NCBI GenBank assembly: GCA_046199005.1
Contig: CP176050.1
Span: 1,240,001-1,304,000, forward strand
Origin: Ascidiimonas sp046199005
GTDB taxonomy: Bacteria; Bacteroidota; Bacteroidia; Flavobacteriales; Flavobacteriaceae
Reading direction: 5' to 3'
DNA: 64,000 bases
Part shown: positions 34,024 through 43,687 of the stretch, one piece after another
Layout: each line of letters starts with the position of its first letter
Numbering within the stretch: position 1 is the first letter of the stretch
Program-made: the position numbers and the translations under genes
The notes under the pieces: model-generated
What the model was told of the DNA's origin: nothing
The model's database searches: none
The model's input: only the letters and a program-made list of their open reading frames with translations

Positions 34024-37000
34024 TTAGAAAGTGGCTTTTAAACTAAACCCATATCTTCTTGAGCTAGGACCGTTAAGGAAGTCAAATCCAGCACCGTTAC
34101 CAACACCTACTCCAGCCACGTTCGGATCAAAATTAACCCCGTCTGGAGTGTTAATAGCGTCATACCAAAGGTTGAAACCAGATACCGTAAAGGATAATGA
34201 ACCAAATGGCGTTTTATCAAGGAATTTGCTTGGTACAGAATAACCTAAGGAAACTTCTTGTAGTCTTATTACAGAACCATCATAAATATTCAATTCAGCA
34301 GGACCAAAAAGAACATTGTCAAAATAATACCCCGAGTTATTGATCTGGACATTATTTGGCTGACCGTTTTCCTGAACCCCGGGTAAAATAAAAGTGTTTT
34401 CTCTATTTTCAGTGTCAGTAGTCAAACCTCTACCTAAAAGAGTTGCTATAGTCTGGCTGTAAATATCTCCCCCATGAGTATAGGTTAGGAGGAAATTAAA
34501 GTTAAAGTTTTTGAAAGATAGACTGTTAGAAACGTTCAAATTCCAATCAGGAATAGCATCTCCAATAATAAAGTTACCTTCCTCAATCACGTAATTACCT
34601 TGGCTGTTTACTACAAAATTACCGTCTGCATCTCTTAGAATACGACTACCTACTATAGAACCTAAAGATTCTCCTTCGATAGCGGCATTTGCAGCAAGAC
34701 CGTTAATTCCGGCATATACAAGTATTTGAGAATCATTGCTACCCAAATCGTTTACAACAACTTCATTTGTGGTCCAGTTGGCGTTAATGTCCCAGGTAAG
34801 ATCTCCTTCGTCTACTCCTTGGAAAATATTCACGCCAAGATCGATTTCAACACCATTACTTTCAATTTCACCCACATTTGTTTGTGTAGTAAGGAAACCG
34901 GATGCTGCGTCAAGATCCTGATCTACAATAAGGTCTTTTGTGATCCTCGTATAATAGGATGCGTTAAGAGAAATCTTATTTTTGAAAAATCTTGATTCGA
35001 TACCAAACTCTATTTCATCTAACCTTTCAGGTTTTAGATTAGGGTTTTCCAGAAACGGATTCGTCGTATTTGAAACTATAAATCCTTGATTATCTCTTAG
35101 GAATCTTCTGGTATTAAGCTCAAGACGTGAAGCTACAGGGAATCCAGTAGGGAAGGTAGCCGATGTACCGTAACCACCACGAATTTTTAGGTAGTTAATG
35201 TATTCGTTATTTCTGAGACCATCAATTATACTAGTAGGAACAAATGAAAAACTAGCACTAGGATAGAATATAGAACGATTCTCTGTCGCCAGGTTTGAAA
35301 CCCAGTCATTACGTCCTGCTAGCGTTACATAAAGCCATCTGTCATAATCAAATTCTGCTTGTCCATAAACACCCACAATATTACGTTCTTGAGTGAACTG
35401 TATCGGATCTTGAATTTGAAAGTTGAAATGTCTGAAGACATCAAAAATTTGCTGTCCAGAACTTCTCACTCCAGATCTGTCTAATACTTCTCTACGAGTA
35501 GTAGCACCTAAGTTAAAAGATACCCCAATTTTATCGGTTACTTCGTACTGACCGTTTAAAATAAAGTTGTGATCCCAGATAGTGTTTGTGTCATTCCAGG
35601 TTTGGTAAACACCACTACGAAGGGTAGTATCATCAGATACACCACCTTTATTTTGCTGATTTGTATTATTCGTACTAGAAACATCAATACCAAGTCGGTA
35701 AAGAATGTTCAGGTTGTCATTGAATTTATATTGAATGGTACCATTACCGAATACACGGTTAGTTACTTGTTGAACCTTTGCATTATTTACAGTCCAAAGC
35801 GGGTGCTGAATACTATTGTTTTGACGATAGTAAACGCTGGCACCCGTGATAGGGTTCTGGAATGGCAGTCCTTGAACATCTACACTTCGAGGTGTAAAGA
35901 AAATGTTTGAAAACACTGATGAACCTGTACTTCCTGAGAAGTTCCCTATCTGGCCGAAAACGGTATTACCATCTCCCGCTGCAACTGGTGGAGAGCGAAA
36001 ATCTGTTCTTGCATAGTTAATCGTACCGTTCACCGTGAAATTATTACTAAGCTCCGCTTTACCACCCATTCCAAAAGTGTTTCGTATTACTTTGTTTTCT
36101 GGGGTAAATCCTTCATCGTCAAGGTGACTAAAATTCATATTGTATGCCATTTTGCCATCGTCTGAGCCACCTGCGAAATTGATCGCAGTTGTTTTTGCTA
36201 CACCGGTTCTAAAAAACTTTTCGGCACTGTCATAAGGTCTCCACTCGTAACGGGCATCTGCGAATTCAGGAAAAGCCTGAGGTATTCCAGTAGAAGCTCC
36301 GGCAGTAGAATATGGATGCGGTAACGTACCGTTCTCATCAAAAGAGGCACTGTTTCCCCAACCTGCAACGCCGTCTCTCTCAAAACTAGGTCCCCAGTTA
36401 CTGAAGAACCAACCGAAAGACTGATCAAATCCATTACCAAAAGAATCCTGATAATCTGGAAGCGATGCGATTTCGTTAAAAAATACTGAAGAAGTAATGG
36501 TAACTTCACTTTTCTTTCTGGTTGCTCCGGCTGCACCATTTTTAGTAGTAATAAGGATTACACCGTTTCTACCAGCAGTACCGTAAAGGGTAGCTGCTGC
36601 TAAACCTTTAAGTACGTTAATGCTTTCAATGTTGTTCGGATCAAGATCAAAAAATCTACTCGATCCAAGGTTACCATTGATAAAGTCATTTTGTCCGTCA
36701 GAATCACCGTCTCCTGCTCCTGCAGTGTTCGTGTCACTATTGAAAGGAACACCGTCTACGATGAATAACGGCTGGTTACTGCCACTAAAGGAACTTAGAC
36801 CTCTAATGATAATATTAGTACCAGAACCGGAAATACCATTTTGAGCAGTGATCTGAATACCGGAAGCTTTACCGGTAAGAACCCTACCAATGTCACCTTC
36901 TGCTCGTTGCTCTAATTGTTCAGAGTCTACTTCTGCAATCGCGTATCCCAGCGCTTGCTTTTCTCTTTTAATACCCTGGGCAGTAACAACCACTTCTTCG

Positions 37001-37305
37001 AGTGCCTGGGCATCTTCTTGCATCTGTACGTTAATCGTGTTAGATGCACCCACCGTTCGCTGGGTCGTCTTTTGTCCTACATAGGTGTAAACAAGTACCT
37101 GGCCTACAGAAGCATTGATCGTATAATTACCATCAAAATCCGACTGAGTACCTGTTGTGGTGCCTTGTACAACTATATTAACCCCTGGCAGCGGTAGACC
37201 GTCCTGGTCTGTAACCGTACCTGAGATAGTTTTCTCTTGTGCAAACGTAATTTGCACAATCAACGCTAATAGTAGCGTCAGAAATCCACTAAACTTTGTT
37301 CTCAT
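34024..37305 (-). CDS. SusC/RagA family TonB-dependent transporter
   Basis: A 1,093-residue outer-membrane protein. After a signal peptide (ends VQITFAQEK) come a carboxypeptidase-regulatory-like domain (SGTVTDQDGLPLPGVNIVV), the plug domain (EEVVVTAQGIKREKQALGYA) and a long beta-barrel ending in FSLKATF. It imports oligomers with energy from TonB. The order susC-susD-lipoprotein and the terminator at 31417-31441 define the operon. The substrate is not indicated. Confidence 0.95.
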   Translation of the reverse strand: MRTKFSGFLTLLLALIVQITFAQEKTISGTVTDQDGLPLPGVNIVVQGTTTGTQSDFDGNYTINASVGQVLVYTYVGQKTTQRTVGASNTINVQMQEDAQALEEVVVTAQGIKREKQALGYAIAEVDSEQLEQRAEGDIGRVLTGKASGIQITAQNGISGSGTNIIIRGLSSFSGSNQPLFIVDGVPFNSDTNTAGAGDGDSDGQNDFINGNLGSSRFFDLDPNNIESINVLKGLAAATLYGTAGRNGVILITTKNGAAGATRKKSEVTITSSVFFNEIASLPDYQDSFGNGFDQSFGWFFSNWGPSFERDGVAGWGNSASFDENGTLPHPYSTAGASTGIPQAFPEFADARYEWRPYDSAEKFFRTGVAKTTAINFAGGSDDGKMAYNMNFSHLDDEGFTPENKVIRNTFGMGGKAELSNNFTVNGTINYARTDFRSPPVAAGDGNTVFGQIGNFSGSTGSSVFSNIFFTPRSVDVQGLPFQNPITGASVYYRQNNSIQHPLWTVNNAKVQQVTNRVFGNGTIQYKFNDNLNILYRLGIDVSSTNNTNQQNKGGVSDDTTLRSGVYQTWNDTNTIWDHNFILNGQYEVTDKIGVSFNLGATTRREVLDRSGVRSSGQQIFDVFRHFNFQIQDPIQFTQERNIVGVYGQAEFDYDRWLYVTLAGRNDWVSNLATENRSIFYPSASFSFVPTSIIDGLRNNEYINYLKIRGGYGTSATFPTGFPVASRLELNTRRFLRDNQGFIVSNTTNPFLENPNLKPERLDEIEFGIESRFFKNKISLNASYYTRITKDLIVDQDLDAASGFLTTQTNVGEIESNGVEIDLGVNIFQGVDEGDLTWDINANWTTNEVVVNDLGSNDSQILVYAGINGLAANAAIEGESLGSIVGSRILRDADGNFVVNSQGNYVIEEGNFIIGDAIPDWNLNVSNSLSFKNFNFNFLLTYTHGGDIYSQTIATLLGRGLTTDTENRENTFILPGVQENGQPNNVQINNSGYYFDNVLFGPAELNIYDGSVIRLQEVSLGYSVPSKFLDKTPFGSLSFTVSGFNLWYDAINTPDGVNFDPNVAGVGVGNGAGFDFLNGPSSRRYGFSLKATF

Positions 37306-37785
37306 TTTTTAAATTATTTGAATTAGCTAAAGCCAAAAATCATAATTTCAAGTTAAAATTCCAATTTTTTCCCTAACAAAAAGTTAAAAACATTGAGAAT
37401 TTCGCAATTATAAAATTAAAATGCTGTAGGAATATTGATTATAGAAAATGTGATCTTTTTTTTATCAATCTGTTAATCAGGTATATGATGGTATTGTTTC
37501 AGGAGTATTTCAGATCTTTTATTTAAATATAAATTACACCTTATTATATAATAAACTTTTTAGGTAAAATTTCAAATCAGAGCTAAGATCTCAGATTTTA
37601 TCAATTTTGCTCAATATCTTATCTTATTTAGGTCTTTCTTTTTCTATTTAATCAGATTTTGGAAACTTCTGAAAATTTATTGAAAATTAATTCTTTACGG
37701 TTTGATTAGTTTAAAAAAAATTCTACCTTTGCAACCCTTAAAAATAGGGGATTAATATCTTAAAATATTATTGTAATAGTAAATT
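37306..37785. other. 480-base gap between susC and rpsL
   Basis: A/T-rich divergent control region. It contains the rpsL promoter (37701-37731) and, toward the susC start, runs of A and T without a clean consensus. I see no gene or RNA with supporting structure in it. Confidence 0.7.
37701..37731 (+). promoter_or_regulatory. Promoter of the ribosomal protein cluster
   Basis: TTTG at 37701-37704 and TACCTTTG at 37724-37731 are separated by exactly 19 bases. This fully matches the Bacteroidota consensus TTTG-N19-TAnnTTTG. Transcription would start around 37738, leaving a leader of roughly 50 bases before rpsL. Confidence 0.85.
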
Positions 37786-38166
37786 ATGCCAACAATTTCA
37801 CAATTAGTACGAAAAGGAAGAGCTCAGATTACTAAGAAGAGTAAATCGGCTGCTTTGGATTCGTGCCCTCAAAGAAGAGGGGTTTGTACGCGTGTTTACA
37901 CCACTACACCTAAGAAACCAAATTCTGCAATGCGTAAAGTAGCAAGGGTTAGGCTTACGAACGGTAATGAGGTGAATGCTTACATCCCTGGAGAGGGTCA
38001 CAACCTTCAAGAGCACTCGATAGTATTAGTAAGGGGTGGACGGGTTAAAGATTTGCCTGGGGTTAGGTATCACATTGTTCGTGGTGCGCTTGATACTGCC
38101 GGTGTTGCCGGTAGAACGCAGCGAAGATCCAAGTATGGTGCAAAACGACCTAAAGACAAAAAGTAA
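37786..38166 (+). CDS. rpsL: 30S ribosomal protein S12
   Basis: A 126-residue protein of the decoding centre. The motifs TTTPKKPNSAMRK and GGRVKDLPGVRYH, where streptomycin-resistance changes occur in other bacteria, are of the usual sensitive type (KKP and VKD kept). It is the first gene of the long cluster and sits behind the consensus promoter, with rpsG 18 bases downstream. Confidence 0.98.
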   Translation: MPTISQLVRKGRAQITKKSKSAALDSCPQRRGVCTRVYTTTPKKPNSAMRKVARVRLTNGNEVNAYIPGEGHNLQEHSIVLVRGGRVKDLPGVRYHIVRGALDTAGVAGRTQRRSKYGAKRPKDKK

Positions 38167-38184
38167 ACTTGATAAGTTAAAGAC

Positions 38185-38661
38185 ATGAGAAAAAGACAGG
38201 CGAAAAAAAGACCCCTTTTACCAGATCCAAAGTTTAACGATCAGTTAGTTACAAGATTTGTTAACAACTTGATGTGGGATGGTAAAAAATCAGTAGCTTT
38301 CAAAGTTTTCTACGACGCAATGGATATTGTTGAAGAGAAAAAGAACGACGATGAAAAGTCGGCGCTGGAAGTATGGAAGGATGCATTATCTAACGTGATG
38401 CCTCATGTAGAGGTAAGAAGTAGACGTGTAGGAGGTGCTACGTTTCAGATTCCAATGCAAATTAGACCCGATCGTAAAGTTTCAATGGCGATGAAATGGT
38501 TAATCACCTTTGCTAGAAAACGAAATGAAAAATCGATGGCACAGCGATTGGCATCGGAAGTTTTAGCAGCTGCCAAAGAAGAAGGAGCAGCAGTTAAGAA
38601 AAGAGTAGATACTCACAAGATGGCGGAAGCCAACAAAGCATTCTCTCACTTTAGATTTTAA
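38185..38661 (+). CDS. rpsG: 30S ribosomal protein S7
   Basis: A 158-residue protein that nucleates assembly of the 30S head. The conserved helix pair (VEVRSRRVGGATFQIPMQI, about residues 76-94) and the C-terminal region (RLASEVLAAAKEEGAAVKKR) are present. In other bacteria S7 also represses its own str operon. It is followed by fusA after nine bases. Confidence 0.98.
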   Translation: MRKRQAKKRPLLPDPKFNDQLVTRFVNNLMWDGKKSVAFKVFYDAMDIVEEKKNDDEKSALEVWKDALSNVMPHVEVRSRRVGGATFQIPMQIRPDRKVSMAMKWLITFARKRNEKSMAQRLASEVLAAAKEEGAAVKKRVDTHKMAEANKAFSHFRF

Positions 38662-38670
38662 TAAACGGAA

Positions 38671-40797
38671 ATGGGAAGAGATTTAAAATTCACAAGAAAT
38701 ATTGGTATTGCGGCGCACATTGATGCCGGAAAAACAACTACTACAGAGCGTATTTTATTTTACACTGGAGTTAGTCATAAAATAGGAGAGGTGCATGATG
38801 GTGCTGCTACTATGGACTGGATGGAACAAGAGCAGGAGCGAGGTATTACAATTACCTCAGCGGCCACTACTTGTACTTGGCAATTTCCAACTGAACAGGG
38901 AAAGCCAACATCAGACGCCAAAGATTACCACTTTAATATAATTGATACTCCCGGTCACGTTGACTTTACCGTTGAAGTAAACAGGTCGCTTCGTGTATTG
39001 GATGGATTGGTTTTTCTCTTTAGTGCGGTAGATGGGGTAGAACCTCAGTCTGAAACGAACTGGAGATTAGCAGATAATTACAAGGTGCCTAGAATGGGCT
39101 TTGTAAATAAAATGGATCGCCAGGGATCAAACTTTCTGAATGTTTGTAATCAGGTAAAGGAAATGTTGGGTTCTAATGCAGTACCTATCGTTTTACCAAT
39201 TGGAGACGAAGCAGATTTTCGTGGGATCGTTGATTTAGTAAAAAATCGTGCGATCGTTTGGCATGAAGATAATTTTGGTTCTACTTTCGATGTTATCGAT
39301 ATTCCGGAAGATATGAAGGAAGAGGTGGCAGAATATAGAGCTAACCTTATAGAAGCAGTTGCAGAATATGATGAAAATTTGATGGAAAAGTTCTTTGAGG
39401 ACGAAAATTCTATCACTGAAGATGAAGTACACGCTGCATTGAGAGCTGCTGTAATGGATATGAGTATCATTCCAATGGTATGTGGTTCTGCCTTCAAAAA
39501 CAAAGGAGTTCAATTTTTATTGGATGCGGTTTGTCGTTATCTTCCTTCACCGGTTGATAAAGATGCGATCGTTGGTATAAATCCCGACACAGAAGAAGAA
39601 GTTAAGCGTAAACCAGACGTTAAAGAGCCTTTCGCTGCGTTGGCTTTCAAAATTGCTACAGATCCTTTTGTGGGGCGTTTAGCTTTTTTCAGAGCTTACT
39701 CAGGGCGACTTGACGCAGGTTCTTACGTGTTAAATAATAGATCTGGGAAAAAAGAACGTATCTCTCGTATTTACCAAATGCATTCAAATAAACAAAATGC
39801 TATCGATTTTATCGAAGCAGGGGATATTGGTGCTGCGGTAGGTTTTAAGGAGATCAAAACAGGAGATACACTGTCAGATGAAAAACACCCTATCGTTTTA
39901 GAAAGTATGGTATTCCCCGATCCGGTAATTGGTATCGCGGTAGAGCCTAAGACGAAAGCAGATGTTGATAAATTAGGAATGTCTTTGGCAAAGCTTGCCG
40001 AGGAAGATCCTACTTTCCAGGTAAAAACTGACGAAGCTTCTGGACAAACCATTATTTCTGGAATGGGAGAGCTTCACTTAGATATTATTGTAGATAGACT
40101 TAGAAGAGAATTTAAGGTTGAAGTTAATCAGGGGCAACCACAGGTAGAATACAAAGAGGCAATTACAGGTGTAGCGAATCACAGAGAGGTTTATAAGAAA
40201 CAAACTGGTGGTCGCGGTAAATTTGCAGATATTGTCTTCACTATGGAGCCTGCTGAAGAGGGAACTTCAGGTCTTAATTTTGTGAATGAGATTAAAGGAG
40301 GTAATATTCCTAAAGAATATATTCCTTCGGTAGAGAAAGGTTTCAAAGAGGCGATGAAAAATGGTCCTTTGGCTGGCTTCGAAATGGATTCAATGAAGGT
40401 AACTTTAAAGGATGGATCTTTCCACCCTGTGGATTCAGATTCACTATCATTCGAATTGGCTGCAAAACTTGGTTATAAAGAAGCGGCTAAAGCTGCAAGA
40501 GCAGTATTAATGGAGCCAATCATGAAGCTGGAAGTGTTAACTCCAGAAGAAAACATGGGAGATATTGTAGGTGACTTAAATCGTAGAAGAGGTCAGGTTA
40601 ACAATATGGATGATAGAGCTGGTTCTAAAGTGATTAAAGCTGAAGTTCCACTTTCTGAGATGTTTGGTTATGTGACTTCACTGCGAACATTGTCATCAGG
40701 TAGAGCAACTTCTACTATGGAATTTTCTCACTACGCAGAAACACCAAGTAACATAGCAGAGGAAGTTATCAAAGCAACTAAAGGTGTAACTGCTTAA
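38671..40797 (+). CDS. fusA: Elongation factor G
   Basis: A 708-residue translocase GTPase. The G domain has AHIDAGKTTTTERIL, a switch II with DTPGHVDF, and NKMD; domains II to V follow, ending in FSHYAETPSNIAEEVI. It moves tRNAs and mRNA on the ribosome after each peptide bond, and splits ribosomes with RRF. The order rpsL-rpsG-fusA-rpsJ fits the str operon with tuf missing at this spot. Confidence 0.98.
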   Translation: MGRDLKFTRNIGIAAHIDAGKTTTTERILFYTGVSHKIGEVHDGAATMDWMEQEQERGITITSAATTCTWQFPTEQGKPTSDAKDYHFNIIDTPGHVDFTVEVNRSLRVLDGLVFLFSAVDGVEPQSETNWRLADNYKVPRMGFVNKMDRQGSNFLNVCNQVKEMLGSNAVPIVLPIGDEADFRGIVDLVKNRAIVWHEDNFGSTFDVIDIPEDMKEEVAEYRANLIEAVAEYDENLMEKFFEDENSITEDEVHAALRAAVMDMSIIPMVCGSAFKNKGVQFLLDAVCRYLPSPVDKDAIVGINPDTEEEVKRKPDVKEPFAALAFKIATDPFVGRLAFFRAYSGRLDAGSYVLNNRSGKKERISRIYQMHSNKQNAIDFIEAGDIGAAVGFKEIKTGDTLSDEKHPIVLESMVFPDPVIGIAVEPKTKADVDKLGMSLAKLAEEDPTFQVKTDEASGQTIISGMGELHLDIIVDRLRREFKVEVNQGQPQVEYKEAITGVANHREVYKKQTGGRGKFADIVFTMEPAEEGTSGLNFVNEIKGGNIPKEYIPSVEKGFKEAMKNGPLAGFEMDSMKVTLKDGSFHPVDSDSLSFELAAKLGYKEAAKAARAVLMEPIMKLEVLTPEENMGDIVGDLNRRRGQVNNMDDRAGSKVIKAEVPLSEMFGYVTSLRTLSSGRATSTMEFSHYAETPSNIAEEVIKATKGVTA

Positions 40798-40808
40798 AAA
40801 TTTCGAAA

Positions 40809-41114
40809 ATGAGTCAAAAAATAAGAATAAAATTAAAATCATACGATCATAATCTGGTAGATAAATCTGCTGAAAAGATCGTTAAGACTGTAAAAACAAC
40901 AGGTGCAGTAGTTACAGGACCTATTCCATTACCTACGCATAAAAAGATTTTTACTGTATTGCGTTCACCTCACGTAAATAAGAAATCAAGAGAACAGTTT
41001 CAATTGAGTTCATATAAGAGGTTGCTTGATATCTACAGTTCTTCATCCAAGACTATTGATGCTTTAATGAAATTAGAGCTTCCAAGTGGTGTTGAAGTAG
41101 AGATTAAGGTGTGA
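40809..41114 (+). CDS. rpsJ: 30S ribosomal protein S10
   Basis: A 101-residue head protein; the strand-loop-strand is shown by KIRIKLKSYDHNLVDKSAEK and PLPTHKKIFTVLRSPHVNKK. S10 (NusE) also serves transcription antitermination. It is 11 bases after fusA, so str and S10 groups are merged here. A 177-base gap with a terminator-like hairpin follows before rplC. Confidence 0.98.
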   Translation: MSQKIRIKLKSYDHNLVDKSAEKIVKTVKTTGAVVTGPIPLPTHKKIFTVLRSPHVNKKSREQFQLSSYKRLLDIYSSSSKTIDALMKLELPSGVEVEIKV

Positions 41115-41189
41115 TGATTTAAACAGAAGAAAACCTTCTGAAGACATGTCCGGAGCGTTTCGCGAAGGAAAAACGGAAATAAATACATT

Positions 41190-41220
41190 CAGGGTTGAAG
41201 TATTTTGACCCTGTTTTTTT
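41190..41220 (+). terminator. Terminator/attenuator hairpin between rpsJ and rplC
   Basis: CAGGGT (41190-41195) pairs with ACCCTG (41208-41213), and one further G-T pair closes a 10-base loop. Seven T residues follow (41214-41220). It sits in mid-operon, 71 bases before rplC, and no consensus promoter is visible after it, so it may be a controlled attenuator. Confidence 0.75.
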
Positions 41221-41291
41221 GAATAAATAATTAAGTATTAATAATCAGGATTCAAGAGTGTAAATCACTAGGATCTTTAAACTAAATGTAA

Positions 41292-41909
41292 ATGTCTGGG
41301 TTAATTGGAAAAAAAATTGGCATGACCAGTATTTATGACGAGAACGGGAAAAATATTCCTTGTACCGTTATTGAGGCTGGACCATGTGTAGTTACCCAAG
41401 TCAGAACCGAAGAGGTTGACGGGTATAATGCCCTTCAACTTGGTTTCGATGACAAGGCAGAAAAGCGTGCAAATAAGTCTCAACAGGGGCACTTTAAAAA
41501 GGCAGGTACTTCTCCCAAGAAAAAAGTCGTTGAATTCCAGGATTTTGAAGGTGAGTTTAAATTAGGAGATACCATTCAGGTAGATCATTTCATTGAAGGT
41601 GAATTCGTTGATGTAAGCGGAACGTCAAAGGGTAAAGGCTTTCAGGGGGTAGTGAAAAGACATGGCTTTGGTGGTGTCGGACAAGCTACTCACGGTCAGC
41701 ATAACCGTCTCAGAGCTCCAGGTTCTATTGGTGCTTCATCTTATCCTTCTAGAGTTTTTAAAGGAATGAGAATGGCCGGTAGAATGGGTGCAGAACGAGT
41801 TACAGTTCAAAATTTGAGAGTATTAAAAGTGGTACCTGAAAAAAATCTTTTAGTAGTTAAAGGGTGTGTTCCAGGACACAAAAATGCATACGTAATCATT
41901 CAGAAGTAA
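41292..41909 (+). CDS. rplC: 50S ribosomal protein L3
   Basis: A 205-residue protein near the peptidyl transferase centre. The long loop with GQATHGQHNRLRAPGSIG and SYPSRVFKGMRMAG is intact, including the Gln that is methylated in other bacteria. It starts the distal part of the S10 group after the 177-base gap. Its stop codon shares one base with the rplD start (TAATG). Confidence 0.98.
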   Translation: MSGLIGKKIGMTSIYDENGKNIPCTVIEAGPCVVTQVRTEEVDGYNALQLGFDDKAEKRANKSQQGHFKKAGTSPKKKVVEFQDFEGEFKLGDTIQVDHFIEGEFVDVSGTSKGKGFQGVVKRHGFGGVGQATHGQHNRLRAPGSIGASSYPSRVFKGMRMAGRMGAERVTVQNLRVLKVVPEKNLLVVKGCVPGHKNAYVIIQK

Positions 41910-42538
41910 TGGAAGTAGCAGTAGTAGATATAAACGGAAAAGAAACCGGAAGGAAAGTGACTCTTTCTGATGCGGTTTTTGCGATAGAGCCTAATGAACA
42001 TGCTGTTTATTTAGATGTAAAGCAGTACTTGGCAAATCAAAGGCAGGGAACTCATAAGGCAAAAGAAAGAGCAGAGATTGCGGGTAGTACTCGTAAGATC
42101 AAGAAGCAAAAAGGAACTGGTACAGCGAGAGCAGGAAGTATCAAAAATCCACTTTTTGTCGGCGGGGGTAGAGTTTTTGGTCCAAGACCCAAAGATTACA
42201 CTCAGAAGCTAAACAAAAATCTAAAAAGATTAGCGCGAAGATCTGCGTTGAGTATGAAGGCGAAAGAACAGTCAATTACCGTTCTCGAAGACTTTAATTT
42301 AGAAGCACCAAAGACAAAGGATTTTGTAAATATTTTGAAGGCTTTAGGTCTTGAGAATAAAAAATCTCTGATTGTGTTGGGTGATCTAAATAATAATGTA
42401 TATTTGTCGTCACGTAATTTGAAGACCTCAGAAGTTGTAACCAACTCAGAATTAAGTACTTACAAAATTGTTAATGCAAATAATGTGGTGCTTTTGGAAG
42501 GGGCTTTAGAAGGAATTGAGTCTAACTTAACAAAATAG
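41909..42538 (+). CDS. rplD: 50S ribosomal protein L4
   Basis: A 209-residue protein whose extended loop (KQKGTGTARAGSIKNPLF) reaches the exit tunnel. In E. coli L4 also represses its own S10 operon through a leader RNA. ATG at 41909, overlapping the rplC stop by one base, begins MEVAVVDINGKETG; an upstream in-frame TTG would be inside rplC. The hairpin before rplC is a possible site for such control here. Confidence 0.97.
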   Translation: MEVAVVDINGKETGRKVTLSDAVFAIEPNEHAVYLDVKQYLANQRQGTHKAKERAEIAGSTRKIKKQKGTGTARAGSIKNPLFVGGGRVFGPRPKDYTQKLNKNLKRLARRSALSMKAKEQSITVLEDFNLEAPKTKDFVNILKALGLENKKSLIVLGDLNNNVYLSSRNLKTSEVVTNSELSTYKIVNANNVVLLEGALEGIESNLTK

Positions 42539-42546
42539 GTTACCAG

Positions 42547-42837
42547 ATGAATGTGTTAATAAAGCCAGTTATAACGGAAAAAATGACCGCAGAAAGTGAG
42601 CGTTTGAATCGTTATGGCTTCATAGTAGATCCCAGGGCAAACAAACTTCAGATTAAAGATGCTGTCGAAGCAACTTACGGAGTAACCGTAGAGAAGGTTA
42701 GAACCATGAATTACGGACCTGAGAGAAAGACCCGCTATACCAGAACCGGTATTCAGCATGGAAAAACAAATGCTTATAAGAAAGCAATTGTCCAGGTAGC
42801 GGAAGGAGAGAATATTGATTTTTATAGTAATTTATAA
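42547..42837 (+). CDS. rplW: 50S ribosomal protein L23
   Basis: A 96-residue protein at the tunnel exit, a docking point for trigger factor and SRP. The start MNVLIKPVITEKM and the RNA-binding segment FIVDPRANKLQIKDAVE fit the family. The gene is eight bases behind rplD. Confidence 0.97.
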   Translation: MNVLIKPVITEKMTAESERLNRYGFIVDPRANKLQIKDAVEATYGVTVEKVRTMNYGPERKTRYTRTGIQHGKTNAYKKAIVQVAEGENIDFYSNL

Positions 42838-42850
42838 CTAAAGACGAATA

Positions 42851-43675
42851 ATGTCAGTTAGAAAATTAAAACCGATAACCCCTGCACAGCGTTTTAGAGT
42901 AGTAAACGGATTTGACGCGATTACTACTGATAAGCCGGAGAAGAGTTTGCTCGCTCCGTTAAAAAAGTCAGGTGGTAGAAACAGTCAAGGAAAAATGACG
43001 ATGCGCTATTTAGGCGGTGGTCATAAACGTAAGTATCGAATTATCGATTTCAAGAGGTCAAAAGTAGGTGTTGAAGCGAATGTTGAATCTATTCAATATG
43101 ATCCGAACAGAACTGCTTTTATCGCTCTTATTAAATATACCGATGGTGAGAAAGCTTATATCATAGCTCAAAATGGGCTTCAGGTTGGTCAAACAGTGGT
43201 TTCAGGACCAGATGCTGCGCCAGAGATAGGGAACGCGATTCCGCTTAGCAATATTCCGCTTGGTACGATCATCTCGTGTATTGAATTAAGACCAGGTCAG
43301 GGAGCTGTTATGGCGAGATCAGCCGGGGCTTTTGCACAATTGATGGCAAGAGATAAGAAGTATGCAACTATTAAATTGCCATCTGGGGAGACCCGAATGA
43401 TTCTTGCAGATTGTCTAGCTACTATAGGAGCAGTATCAAATTCGGATCATCAATTGATCGTTTCTGGTAAAGCGGGTAGAAGCAGATGGTTGGGTAGAAG
43501 ACCAAGAACAAGACCAGTAGCTATGAACCCTGTAGATCATCCAATGGGTGGTGGTGAAGGTAGAGCTTCTGGAGGTCATCCAAGATCAAGAAATGGAGTT
43601 CCTGCAAAAGGTTTCAGAACACGTTCTAAGACCAAGGCGAGTAACAAGTATATTATAGAACGTAGAAAGAAATAA
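42851..43675 (+). CDS. rplB: 50S ribosomal protein L2
   Basis: A 274-residue protein close to the peptidyl transferase centre. The catalytic-region signature MNPVDHPMGGGEGRASGGH with its conserved His is complete, as is MTMRYLGGGHKRKYR near the N-terminus. L2 is needed for subunit joining. 13 bases separate it from rplW. Confidence 0.98.
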   Translation: MSVRKLKPITPAQRFRVVNGFDAITTDKPEKSLLAPLKKSGGRNSQGKMTMRYLGGGHKRKYRIIDFKRSKVGVEANVESIQYDPNRTAFIALIKYTDGEKAYIIAQNGLQVGQTVVSGPDAAPEIGNAIPLSNIPLGTIISCIELRPGQGAVMARSAGAFAQLMARDKKYATIKLPSGETRMILADCLATIGAVSNSDHQLIVSGKAGRSRWLGRRPRTRPVAMNPVDHPMGGGEGRASGGHPRSRNGVPAKGFRTRSKTKASNKYIIERRKK

Positions 43676-43687
43676 AAGAGTTTAGAA

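Noticed and set aside
41242..41249. Possible promoter upstream of rplC
   Set aside because: TTTG is found at the terminator, but the expected -7 box does not match TAnnTTTG.
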